A stretch of DNA of 9,819 nt, taken from the NCBI GenBank assembly GCA_035512595.1, contig DATKDU010000503.1, positions 1 to 9,819 of the forward strand. The letters are read 5' to 3'. A program made the position numbers and the translations under genes. Below, one piece after another: positions 1 through 6,443 of this stretch (the stretch's first letter is position 1; every line of letters begins with the position of its first letter). Below the pieces are notes generated by a model, which saw only the letters and a list, made by a program, of their open reading frames with translations, was not told where the DNA came from and did no database searches. This DNA is from DATKDU01 sp035512595. Lineage in GTDB: Bacteria > Planctomycetota > Planctomycetia > Pirellulales > Pirellulaceae.

Positions 1-423
1 GGTCAAGGCGACCCGATCGAGTTTCCCACGCGGCGTCGCGGATATTATTCCTGGCACTCGTTCTGCAAGACGCAGTACGCAGGCAATCCCAAGTACGGCG
101 GCGAGCCGAACTTTCTCAGGGCGCACCTGTCGCTGATCGAGATGCTCGACCAGATTCAAGCGACGGGCGTCAAAGTGCGCGTTCGCGACGACTCGCGGTA
201 TGCCAGACATCGCGACGTCGATCGACTGCTGCGAAACTTGCGAGAGTGGAATGGCCTGATCGCAAACTTCGTCGGCAAGTTCAGCGACGCCTTGGGCGAC
301 GAGGCCGGATTGATCGTCGCTCCGATCAAGGAACGGCCCGATTTCGAGCACCTGGAAGCGGATGGGATCAAGGTGCTCAAGAGATTGGCGGCCCGGCAGC
401 GCAGACGGAGAAAGGGCTCTTAG
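1..423 (+). CDS. Unrecognised protein, C-terminal 140 residues (5' end outside window)
   Basis: The frame is open from base 1 to a TAG at 421-423, so the gene starts upstream of the window. The visible part begins with an aromatic stretch (GYYSWHSFCKTQYA, about residues 15-28 of the fragment) containing one cysteine and one histidine. A mixed helical region follows, and the tail is very basic (RQRRRRKGS). The first ATG in frame is at 142, but the coding quality upstream of it is equally good, so 142 is not a likely start. I do not recognise the family. The basic tail and the charged motifs (KVRVRDDSRYARHRDVDRLL) would suit a soluble nucleic-acid-associated or mobile-element protein, but that is a guess. 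It is separated from the next gene by a repeat-bearing spacer and reads in the same direction. Confidence 0.7.
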   Translation, partial: GQGDPIEFPTRRRGYYSWHSFCKTQYAGNPKYGGEPNFLRAHLSLIEMLDQIQATGVKVRVRDDSRYARHRDVDRLLRNLREWNGLIANFVGKFSDALGDEAGLIVAPIKERPDFEHLEADGIKVLKRLAARQRRRRKGS

Positions 424-471
424 TACACATCAACGGACGAAATCGTTACCCTCAGCCGATTGTCGGACATA

Positions 472-537
472 GCAGAATAATGACGGCAGAATAATGGTTT
501 TTTGATTTGAAAAATTATTCTGCTCCCATCATTCTGC
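472..537. repeat. GCAGAATAATG palindromic dispersed repeat
   Basis: Two 24-nt arms (472-495 and 514-537) are inverted and match at 20 of 24 positions, around an A/T-rich loop. Each arm is itself a direct repeat of a GCAGAATRATG-type half unit: 472-482 and 486-496 on the left, and two inverted copies on the right. It lies 49 bp after the stop of the preceding gene. I recognise this type of element as a recurring intergenic repeat in planctomycete genomes. It may also act as a 3' hairpin for the upstream gene, but it has no clear T tract. Confidence 0.75.
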
Positions 538-572
538 AAATTGCCAGCGTCATGACCGCGGGATTCGGGCTG

Positions 573-586
573 TACCCTCGCGGGTA
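573..586. repeat. Small hairpin TACCC-TCGC-GGGTA
   Basis: A 5-bp perfect stem (573-577 with 582-586) has a TCGC loop. It can be extended by a GGC/GCC pairing across a 2-nt bulge. It lies in the spacer ahead of the gene at 699. It may be a fragment of another dispersed palindrome. No function can be assigned. Confidence 0.4.
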
Positions 587-638
587 GCCAAAATCTTTCG
601 GGAATTTCTCCGGCCGATGTCGAATGGGCCGCCACGTC

Positions 639-689
639 CTCGACTACTTGGTGGGAAGCGGTCCCAAAGTACCCCTTTTTCTAGTCGAG
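639..689 (+). promoter_or_regulatory. Possible leader hairpin overlapping the ribosome binding site of the 699 gene
   Basis: An 8-bp inverted repeat (CTCGACTA at 639-646, TAGTCGAG at 682-689) brackets a 35-nt loop. Its right arm includes the first bases of the Shine-Dalgarno tract at 687-694. If the hairpin forms in the mRNA, it would partly cover the site. The inverted repeat is seen in the sequence; regulation is inference. Confidence 0.3.
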
Positions 690-694
690 GAGAG
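687..694 (+). promoter_or_regulatory. Ribosome binding site GAGGAGAG
   Basis: A strong purine tract lies 4 nt (6 nt from its AGGAG core) before the ATG at 699. It decides the start: the longer in-frame start at 624 lacks such a site and would place hydrophilic sequence ahead of the signal peptide. Confidence 0.8.
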
Positions 695-698
695 AAAC

Positions 699-1229
699 AT
701 GTTGCGGCAATTTCTGGCTTGCGGGCTCGTGGTGGCGATTTCCCTGGCGGCATTGGGAGAGGAAAAGGCCGCTGCGCCGGCACCCCCCACGAACGCGGGG
801 TTTGAGAAAATGAAAAAGTTGGTCGGAACCTGGGTTCAGGCGGACGAAGAGGGCAAGCCGACCGACACGGTCGTCTCGGTCATCAAGCTGACGGCGGGAG
901 GGAGCGCGATTCACGAGACCCTCTTCCCCGGCCAGCCGCAGGAGATGATTTCCGTCTACACGGTCGAGGGGGATCACCTGGTGCTGACGCACTACTGCAT
1001 GCTCGGCAATCAGCCGCGGCTGAAGGCCGACCCGAAATCGGCCGCCAACCAGCTCAAGTTCGACTTCGCCGGCGGCGCGAACCTGGACCCGAAGAAGGAC
1101 AAGCACATGCACGCGGCGACGCTGACGATCCTCGATGCCGACCACCTGCAACTTGACGGGGAGGCCTGGGACAACGGCGCGCCGGCCAAGGAGATGTGCT
1201 GCGGGATGAAGCTCGTGCGCCAGAAGTAG
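699..1229 (+). CDS. Small secreted lipocalin-like (DUF1579/nitrobindin-like) protein
   Basis: The product is 176 residues. It starts with a signal peptide (hydrophobic core about residues 5-18, cleavage probably near residue 20), followed by an Ala/Pro-rich linker. The mature part opens with KLVGTW, the G-x-W motif typical of the first strand of lipocalin, fatty-acid-binding and nitrobindin-like barrels, and continues as alternating strands (ETLFPGQPQEM, YTVEGDHLVLTHYCMLGNQPRL). That last segment resembles a recurring family of secreted proteins in planctomycetes. Notable residues are a Cys in THYCM, His/Met in DKHMHA and a CC pair near the C-terminus (EMCCGM), which could form disulfides or bind metal. 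The ligand is unknown. The start at 699 was chosen for its ribosome binding site and signal peptide. The gene converges on the atuA-like gene, with the nested repeat element 1252-1490 between them. Fold assignment is moderately sure; function is not known. Confidence 0.8.
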   Translation: MLRQFLACGLVVAISLAALGEEKAAAPAPPTNAGFEKMKKLVGTWVQADEEGKPTDTVVSVIKLTAGGSAIHETLFPGQPQEMISVYTVEGDHLVLTHYCMLGNQPRLKADPKSAANQLKFDFAGGANLDPKKDKHMHAATLTILDADHLQLDGEAWDNGAPAKEMCCGMKLVRQK

Positions 1230-1251
1230 CGGCAAACGGGCAACTCAACTC

Positions 1252-1490
1252 CACAAGCCCGAAGCGCAAGCGAGGGAAAGCTGTCCACTCGCCAAACGGC
1301 CGTTTCCCTCGCTTGCGCTTTTTGATGTTGCGCTATTTTTGCTCGTTATCTCCGAGGATTTCGCGTTTTTTCACTCCCGGACGCACACGAAAAAGATGCC
1401 GTGGGGGCAGCTACTCGCAAAATCCTCGGGAAAAACGTGATTTTGAAGTCGAAAATAGCGCAACATCAAAACTTGCGCTTCGGGCTTGTG
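1252..1490. repeat. 239-bp nested inverted-repeat (MITE-like) element
   Basis: The outer ends are a perfect 19-bp inverted repeat (1252-1270 and 1472-1490) beginning CACAAGCCCGAAGCGCAAG. Inside are three more pairs. An 18-bp perfect pair, 1262-1279 with 1303-1320, forms a hairpin using part of the left end. A 20-bp perfect pair, 1320-1339 with 1452-1471, begins TTTTGATGTTGCGC. A 13-of-14 pair joins 1352-1365 with 1416-1429. The left end can therefore pair either with the nearby arm or with the distal end. It encodes no plausible protein and shows no obvious target duplication. It lies between converging stop codons, 22 bp from one and 12 bp from the other, so it may also end transcription from both sides. 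The AAGCCCGAAGCGCAAGCGAGG motif is a known planctomycete intergenic repeat. Confidence 0.85.
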
Positions 1491-1502
1491 AGCAAATGCC
1501 GG

Positions 1503-2927
1503 CTACAGCCACTCCCGCACCGGCTGCACCTTCACGCGCGGCTCGACGAGCCGCTTGGGTACGAGCGTCGGCCAGTAGGCGAATACAGGACGAACGTCGG
1601 GGCGGCCGGAGGCATAGCCGGCCAGCCCCGCCGGACCGCTGGTGATCAGCGGGGCGAATTGGCGGGCGAAGCATTCGATCGCTTCCCGCCGCGGATCGTG
1701 AGCGGTCACGCGGAGGACGACTTCCCCCGGCGGCTGGTACTTGCGGTGAAAGAATGCTCCCGGCACGCCGGCGCCATAGCCGAGCAGTTCCACGTTCGTC
1801 CGCGCGAGCTCATATCCTGCGGCCTTCACGCGGGCCAGGATGATCTCGCCGCACGCTTTGGCCTTCTCCGCGCAGTCGGGACCGTACACGAGCAGTTGTC
1901 CGCTGGCCAGGAACCCGTCGCGATAGGCCAGCGAGACTTTGTACGTGTCGGTCGCCGCCCGGCCAGTCGCGCCGCGAACGGCAACCCGATCGGGGCCCGT
2001 TTCCTCCAGCTCCACCGTCGTAAAGTCGCAATCGACGTCCGGCGTAAGGTAATGCCGCGGATTGCCGATCTCGTAGACGAGCTGCTCGGCAACGGTGGTT
2101 CGGTTGACGCTGCCGCCGGTGCCGGCGGGCTTGGTGATCGTCGTGTTTCCGTCGGCATCGATCTCGGCAATCGGATAGCCGACATTCGCCAGGTCGTACT
2201 TGCTCCACTGGGTGCTGTAGCCGCCGGTGACCTGGGCGCCGCATTCGATCAAGTGCCCGGCCACGCTGGCGGCCGCCAGCTTCTGCCAGTCGTCCCACGC
2301 CCAGCCGAACTCGTGCATGCAGGGCCCGACGGTGAGCGACGCATCGGCCACGCGGCCGGTGATCACGATCCGTGCGCCGCGCGACAGGGCCTCGGCAATC
2401 GGGCGAGCGCCGAGGTAGGCGTTGGCGGAAGCGATTGCGGATGACCCACTATCGTGGGTGCCCCGATTGCGGATTGCGGATTGGTTCGGCAGCAGTTTTG
2501 ACAGCGGTTCGCCGGTTTCCAGGTTGGCGAAATCACACCCTTGTCGCACCAGGTCATCGAGCTGCGGCAGCAGATCGTCGCCGCTGACGATGGCCAGCGG
2601 CATATCGATCAGCCCGGCTTCGAGGAGGACCTTCGACGCTTCGCGAGCGCACGCCTCGGGGTTCATGCCACCGGAATTGGCGATGATCTTCAGCTTGGGC
2701 TGGGCCTTGAGTGCGGGCGTCAGCGAACGGAGGATGTCGAGAAAGTCGGCGGCATATCCCGCCTCGGGGTTCTTCTCCCGCTGCCGCGCCAGGATCGACA
2801 TCGTCAGCTCGGCCAGATGCTCGATCGTCAGGTAATCGATCTCGGCCTGCTCGACCAATTGCCGCGGCGCGAAGGGCCAGTCACCGAGAAAACCAGCGCC
2901 GTTGGCGATGCGGAGGGGCGGCATCAT
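1503..2927 (-). CDS. atuA: AtuA-family (DUF1446) acyclic terpene utilisation-like protein
   Basis: The 474-residue product matches the DUF1446/AtuA N-terminal family: NGAGFLGD near residue 9, the acidic LTIEHLAELTMSIL segment near 33, IIANSGGMNP at 81-90, LETGEPL at 136-142, and SANAYLGA followed by IVITGRVADASLTVGP at about 167-202. In Pseudomonas, AtuA is required for growth on acyclic terpenes; its exact reaction is unsettled. The protein ends after this domain and lacks the C-terminal ferredoxin-fold region (SGDKG-type motif) that many homologues carry as a fusion or as a small neighbouring gene. Between LETGEPL and SANAYLGA there is an extra Asn/Gly/Ser-rich stretch (about residues 148-164) encoded by dispersed repeats. 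It lies 61 bp downstream of the carboxyltransferase gene on the same strand, probably in one operon. No clear ribosome binding site precedes the tandem ATGs at 2922-2927; that region is a palindrome. Confidence 0.9.
   Translation of the reverse strand: MMPPLRIANGAGFLGDWPFAPRQLVEQAEIDYLTIEHLAELTMSILARQREKNPEAGYAADFLDILRSLTPALKAQPKLKIIANSGGMNPEACAREASKVLLEAGLIDMPLAIVSGDDLLPQLDDLVRQGCDFANLETGEPLSKLLPNQSAIRNRGTHDSGSSAIASANAYLGARPIAEALSRGARIVITGRVADASLTVGPCMHEFGWAWDDWQKLAAASVAGHLIECGAQVTGGYSTQWSKYDLANVGYPIAEIDADGNTTITKPAGTGGSVNRTTVAEQLVYEIGNPRHYLTPDVDCDFTTVELEETGPDRVAVRGATGRAATDTYKVSLAYRDGFLASGQLLVYGPDCAEKAKACGEIILARVKAAGYELARTNVELLGYGAGVPGAFFHRKYQPPGEVVLRVTAHDPRREAIECFARQFAPLITSGPAGLAGYASGRPDVRPVFAYWPTLVPKRLVEPRVKVQPVREWL
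2433..2481. repeat. Dispersed-repeat insertion inside the atuA-like gene
   Basis: Three copies of GATTGCGGAT (2433-2442, 2465-2474, 2472-2481) flank a small hairpin with stem ACCCAC/GTGGGT (2444-2449 with 2454-2459) and loop TATC. Both units are of the kind seen in intergenic repeats of planctomycete-like genomes, yet here they are in frame within a conserved gene. They encode about 17 residues that interrupt an otherwise typical family alignment. Confidence 0.7.
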
Positions 2928-2928
2928 C

Positions 2929-2986
2929 GTGGGGCAGGCGTCTCGCCTGCCAGTAATGGGAAAGGCAGGCGAGACGCCTGCCCCAC
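2929..2986. repeat. GGCAGGCGTCTCGCC-type palindromic repeat in the operon gap
   Basis: Perfect 23-bp arms (2929-2951 and 2964-2986) surround a 12-nt loop. Each arm is also a palindrome by itself, GGCAGGCG/CGCCTGCC around a 3-nt loop (2933-2951 and 2964-2982). The element fills the gap between the carboxyltransferase stop (2989-2991) and the atuA-like start (2927) except for one or two bases at each side. Its translation (GQASRLP...AGETPAP) is a familiar spurious peptide from planctomycete and verrucomicrobial genomes, which marks it as a dispersed element. Confidence 0.85.
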
Positions 2987-2988
2987 AA

Positions 2989-4620
2989 TCATACCTGATA
3001 CACGCCCACCCGAAACGGCTCGTCCGTCGCGTGCCGCGTGGCCACTTCCAGCGACTGGATCAGTACGTCGCGGGTCTCGACCGGGTCGAGGATCGCATCC
3101 ACCCATAGCCGGGCGGCAGCATAGCGGACGTCGGTCTGCCGCTCGTAGTCGCTCGCCACCTGCTCCCGGAGTTTTTCCAGCTCCTCGGCGTCCACGTCCC
3201 GCCCCTGCTTCTTGAGGCTTGCCACCATCACGTCCAGCAATGTTCCGGTGGCTTGCGACGGTCCCATCACCGCGCAGCGCGCGGTCGGCCAGGCGTAGAT
3301 GAACCGCGGATCAAATGCTTTGCCGCAGAGCGCATAATTGCCCGCGCCATACGACCCGCCGGTGAGAAGGGTGATCTTCGGCACGCGGCAGTTGCTGACG
3401 GCGCTCACCAGCTTCGCCCCGGCCTTGATGATGCCGGCCCGCTCGCTCTCGCGACCGACCATGAAGCCGTTGACATCCTGGAGGAACAGGATCGGCAGCC
3501 AGTCCTGGTTGCAGTTCATCACGAACCGCGCCCCTTTGTCGGCACTATCGACGTACAGCACGCCGCCGAATTGAAACTCCCCTTTGGCCGTTTTAATCCG
3601 ATGCCGCTGGTTGGCAACGATGCCGACGGGAAAGCCGTCGAGCCGCGCGGTGCCGCAGACGAGGGTCTGGCCAAACTCGGCCTTGTACTCGTCGAACGAG
3701 TCGGCATCGACGAGGCAGGAGAGGATGTCGCGGACTTCGTAATTGCTCCGCGGATCGGGATCGACCAGATCGTACAGGTCGGTCGCCGGCCGGACCGGAT
3801 CTTCGGCCGCGTGGCGCACGAAAGGGTGCGGCGGCAGCGGATCGTCCGGACGATGGGCGCTGGCCAGTCGGCGCAGCCGCTCGAGGCACGCTTCGTCGTT
3901 GGGCTCGCGGTAATCGATCGTGCCGCTGACTGCCGCGTGCATCTCCGCGCCGCCAAGTTCCTCGTGCGAGACTTCCTGGCCGATGGCGCTTTTGACGAGT
4001 GCCGGCCCGGCGAGATACAAACCGGAGCCCTCGGTCATGAGCAGCTTGTCGCACAGCACGGGCAGGTAGCCGCCGCCCGCGACGCAGTTGCCCATGATGG
4101 CCGCGATCTGGCCAATGCCGGCGGCGGAGAGCACCGCGTTGTTGCGAAAGATGCGGCCGAAATCGTCTTCATCGGGAAACACGTCTTCCTGGAGCGGCAA
4201 AAAAATGCCGGCTGAATCGACGAGATAAATCAGCGGCAATCGATTGGCGAAGGCGATCCGCTGCGCTCGCAGAACTTTCTTAGCGGTCATCGGAAAGAAC
4301 GCACCGGCTTTCACCGTGGCGTCGTTGGCCACGATCATGTGCCGCCGGCCGCTGACGGTGCCGATGGCGGTCACCACGCCGGCGGCAGGCGCGCCTCCCC
4401 AGGCGTCATACATGCCGTACGCGGCCCACAAACCCAATTCCAAGAGGGACGTGTCGGGATCGATGAGCCGGGCAATTCGCTCCCGCGCCGTGAGCCGCTG
4501 CCGGGCGTGCTGCCGATCGATGGCCTGTTGTCCACCGCCCAGGCGGACTTGATCCGCCAGATCGCTCAGCGCCTTGATCAGCGAGCGAAGCGAAATCGGC
4601 GCGGAATTCTGGTCATTCAT
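2989..4620 (-). CDS. Acyl-CoA carboxylase carboxyltransferase (beta) subunit, methylcrotonoyl/geranoyl-CoA type
   Basis: The 543-residue product has the full length and both crotonase-like halves of a biotin-dependent acyl-CoA carboxylase beta subunit. The N-terminal half has ARQRLTARERIARLID (39-54), GTVSGRRHMIVANDATVKAGAFFP (87-110), VDSAGIFLP (134-142), GGGYLP (182-187) and GGAEMH (223-228). The C-terminal half has FLQDVNGFMVGRESERAGIIKAGAK (379-403) and the oxyanion/acyl-CoA motif GGSYGAGNYAL (421-431), followed by CGKAFDPRF and MGPSQATG. These match the methylcrotonoyl-CoA and geranoyl-CoA carboxylase branch better than the acetyl-CoA branch. The enzyme would move carboxybiotin CO2 onto a 3-methyl-branched enoyl-CoA. 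The biotin carboxylase/carrier subunit is not in the window. Pairing with an AtuA gene favours geranoyl-like or a related substrate, but this is inference. No good ribosome binding site precedes the ATG at 4618-4620, so the start is less sure than the identity. Confidence 0.92.
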   Translation of the reverse strand: MNDQNSAPISLRSLIKALSDLADQVRLGGGQQAIDRQHARQRLTARERIARLIDPDTSLLELGLWAAYGMYDAWGGAPAAGVVTAIGTVSGRRHMIVANDATVKAGAFFPMTAKKVLRAQRIAFANRLPLIYLVDSAGIFLPLQEDVFPDEDDFGRIFRNNAVLSAAGIGQIAAIMGNCVAGGGYLPVLCDKLLMTEGSGLYLAGPALVKSAIGQEVSHEELGGAEMHAAVSGTIDYREPNDEACLERLRRLASAHRPDDPLPPHPFVRHAAEDPVRPATDLYDLVDPDPRSNYEVRDILSCLVDADSFDEYKAEFGQTLVCGTARLDGFPVGIVANQRHRIKTAKGEFQFGGVLYVDSADKGARFVMNCNQDWLPILFLQDVNGFMVGRESERAGIIKAGAKLVSAVSNCRVPKITLLTGGSYGAGNYALCGKAFDPRFIYAWPTARCAVMGPSQATGTLLDVMVASLKKQGRDVDAEELEKLREQVASDYERQTDVRYAAARLWVDAILDPVETRDVLIQSLEVATRHATDEPFRVGVYQV

Positions 4621-4736
4621 AGGTGCGTCGATGCCCGCTGATGCGCGCTGTGGGCGCTATCGCGCAGTCTAGGAGGAAATGGTACAAAAAGTGGTGTTCG
4701 TAACTCCTCTGGCAATTGTAGCTTGTGACCAGCCTC

Positions 4737-4754
4737 CGAATTGGCCGAATTGGC
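4737..4754 (+). promoter_or_regulatory. Tandem 9-bp repeat CGAATTGGC in the divergent promoter region
   Basis: Two exact adjacent copies (4737-4745, 4746-4754) lie in the 194-bp spacer between the divergent carboxyltransferase gene and the secreted-protein gene. This is a plausible place for an operator or upstream promoter element. No convincing -35/-10 pair is visible, so the call rests only on the repeat and its position. Confidence 0.3.
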
Positions 4755-4814
4755 ATAACCATTGCTCACTTCTGGGTTGGGTAGGCGCGGTTACGCAAGA
4801 ATAAGGAGAAAGCC

Positions 4815-5516
4815 ATGAACACCAAGTGGATCATGACGACGGCTTTTTTGGCGGCAATGGCTGCAGTGGCGATGGTTCGCGGGCAGGAAGTGATTCCCAG
4901 CCCGGGCAACGACATCATTGAGGTTCCCTATGGCGTCTACGATCGCGGTTCGGTCGCTACCGATGCCGGCAGCCGGTTGTACGGCATGGGTGTCTACGCC
5001 CGCGGCGCTGGCGAATACAACCTGTACACGGCGCGCGCGATGCGGGAGTACCAGGAGGCCCGAGCGCGGGCAATTCAGAACCACAAGTTGGCGGTGGAAA
5101 CCTGGTTCGACCTGAAGCGCCAGAACCGCCAGTTCCGAGCCAAGGAACTCGATCCCCTGACGCCGGATCAACTCAGCCGCGCGATCGAGCGGCAACGGCC
5201 CGCGCGGCTCACCGCATGGCAGTACAACCCGGTGACGGGATCCCTCCGGTGGCCGGTGGCGCTGAAGGGGAAGCCATTTGAATCGGAGCGCGAAGCGCTT
5301 GACTATGCGTTCTCTTCGCGGACTAGCCAGGACAGCGGTCCCGATTCGGTCTTTTCCACGCAGGTTCGGCAAACGACCGAAAAGATGCTCGCCAAGTTGC
5401 GCGACCGCATCGAGTTGTTCAGCCCCAGTGAGTTCATGGCCGCCAAAAAATTCCTGGTCGGCCTGCGCTATGAAGCTCAGTCGCCAGCCAATGCAATGGC
5501 GCTGGCCTCGCGGTAA
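4815..5516 (+). CDS. Secreted protein of unknown function
   Basis: The 233-residue product has a classical signal peptide: MNTKW, then a hydrophobic core to about residue 20, with cleavage near VRG-QE. The mature part is rich in Tyr, Arg and Gln. It opens with a Gly/Tyr-rich segment (VPYGVYDRGS, RLYGMGVYARG), then a long helical stretch (NLYTARAMREYQEARARAIQNHKLAVETWFDLKRQNRQFR, about 67-108), a central WQYNPVTGSLRWP motif that reads like a repeated strand pair, and a final helix (FMAAKKFLVGLRYEA). I do not recognise a named domain; small periplasmic proteins of this kind are common in planctomycetes. A strong ribosome binding site (AAGGAGAA, 4803-4810) precedes the ATG, and a strong intrinsic terminator follows, so it is probably a single-gene transcript. 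No catalytic motif is visible. Confidence 0.85.
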   Translation: MNTKWIMTTAFLAAMAAVAMVRGQEVIPSPGNDIIEVPYGVYDRGSVATDAGSRLYGMGVYARGAGEYNLYTARAMREYQEARARAIQNHKLAVETWFDLKRQNRQFRAKELDPLTPDQLSRAIERQRPARLTAWQYNPVTGSLRWPVALKGKPFESEREALDYAFSSRTSQDSGPDSVFSTQVRQTTEKMLAKLRDRIELFSPSEFMAAKKFLVGLRYEAQSPANAMALASR

Positions 5517-5553
5517 CGCAGCCAAGGCATGCCGTAAACGGCTATGTTGCGAT

Positions 5554-5569
5554 GCGTGCTTCGGCACGC
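5554..5569 (+). repeat. UUCG-tetraloop hairpin
   Basis: GCGTGC and GCACGC form a perfect 6-bp stem around TTCG with a C-G closing pair, an exceptionally stable RNA hairpin. It sits between the stop at 5516 and the intrinsic terminator. A weaker GCCG/CGGC hairpin lies just before it (5531-5542). Confidence 0.6.
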
Positions 5570-5578
5570 GCCGCGGCG

Positions 5579-5613
5579 GGGACACGGCAGCAAAACTGCC
5601 GTGTCCCTTTTTT
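5579..5613 (+). terminator. Intrinsic terminator of the secreted-protein gene
   Basis: A perfect 12-bp stem (GGGACACGGCAG at 5579-5590 with CTGCCGTGTCCC at 5596-5607) around CAAAA is followed directly by six T residues (5608-5613). It lies 62 bp downstream of the stop at 5516. Confidence 0.9.
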
Positions 5614-5729
5614 GTTGTCTGACGATGATCGATGATTCCCAGGGACTGAAGTACCAATCGCTGGGCAAATGATGATCGTCATCGGCCCGGCGGGGTGCAT
5701 TTCCGCCCGCCCGCGGTCAGAATGGCGGC

Positions 5730-6353
5730 ATGAAATACTTCGACCGGCCCGCTGCCTGGTTCGTGTTGATTGCGGTTGCCTTTGAACTGGCGCTGGGAGC
5801 GATCGCATTTGCCGGCGGACAGTTCTGGAGGCACTGGCCGCTGGTAGGTCTGGGGGAGAGCACTTCGCCTGATTCCATGCTGGTGGCCGTCGGCTGGGGG
5901 ATGCTCGCCACCTCCCCGCTGACCTTGGGGTTGGCGCTGGTGACGGAGTCCCGCTGGCGGCCGCTGGTCGAACTCTCCGATCAGGCCGAGCGCCTGCTGA
6001 AGCCGCTTTTGGCCGGCGTGCGGCCGATCGAGCTCTTGTTCGTCGCCCTGGCGGCCGGAATCGGCGAGGAGCTGCTCTTTCGCGGCCTGCTGCAAGCCGG
6101 GCTGGCGCAGTGGTGGAGCGGACATTGGGCCGGCTGGCTGGCCGCGTGGCTGCTGACGTCGCTCGTCTTTGGCGTTTGCCACTGGATCAGCGGCATGTAC
6201 GCGATCCTGGCTTTCTTGGCCGGGTTCTATCTGGGGGGCCTGCTGCTGGTATTCGACAACCTGCTCGTGCCGATCACCGCCCACGCGATGTACGACCTGG
6301 CGGCACTGATCTACCTGGCAAACCGAATGCGGGACGTGCGCGACGAGTGGTGA
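5730..6353 (+). CDS. CPBP family intramembrane metalloprotease
   Basis: The 207-residue membrane protein has about five or six hydrophobic segments. It carries the CPBP (CAAX protease/bacteriocin-processing, ABI) motifs: the EE-x3-R motif GEELLFRG (E113, E114, R118), the second motif FGVCHW with H151, and the third motif ITAHAMYD with H185. Asp (D189) stands where many members have Asn or another polar residue. These glutamates and histidines would coordinate the catalytic metal inside the membrane. In bacteria the family acts in bacteriocin self-immunity, peptide maturation or unknown proteolysis; nothing here identifies a substrate. Start support is weak: there is no clear Shine-Dalgarno tract before the ATG at 5730, but the N-terminus leads directly into the first membrane segment. 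The next gene begins 90 bp downstream in the same direction, with no terminator between, so cotranscription is possible. Confidence 0.88.
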   Translation: MKYFDRPAAWFVLIAVAFELALGAIAFAGGQFWRHWPLVGLGESTSPDSMLVAVGWGMLATSPLTLGLALVTESRWRPLVELSDQAERLLKPLLAGVRPIELLFVALAAGIGEELLFRGLLQAGLAQWWSGHWAGWLAAWLLTSLVFGVCHWISGMYAILAFLAGFYLGGLLLVFDNLLVPITAHAMYDLAALIYLANRMRDVRDEW

Positions 6354-6431
6354 AGCGGCCGCAACGCCCTTGGAAGGCCAGCGCACGTGCGATAGGCTGC
6401 TGGAAGCTGTCGCCTCTTCTGCCGCGAAAGT

Positions 6432-6436
6432 AAGGA
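6432..6436 (+). promoter_or_regulatory. Ribosome binding site AAGGA supporting a GTG start
   Basis: AAGGA lies 7 nt before the GTG at 6444. The nearest in-frame ATG (6462) would remove part of the signal peptide, so the GTG is preferred. Confidence 0.65.
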
Positions 6437-6443
6437 ACCCTCC

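Noticed and set aside
624..698. Longer N-terminus for the lipocalin-like protein
   Set aside because: It would put 25 hydrophilic residues before a clear signal peptide and ignore the strong ribosome binding site at 687-694.
1401..2444. Open frame on the plus strand (347 codons) across the repeat element and atuA
   Set aside because: It is antisense to the conserved AtuA motifs and has no ribosome binding site or family character.
5621..5680. Imperfect inverted repeat GACGATGATC...GATGATCGTC before the protease gene
   Set aside because: It pairs only with mismatches and a gap; too weak to call an operator.
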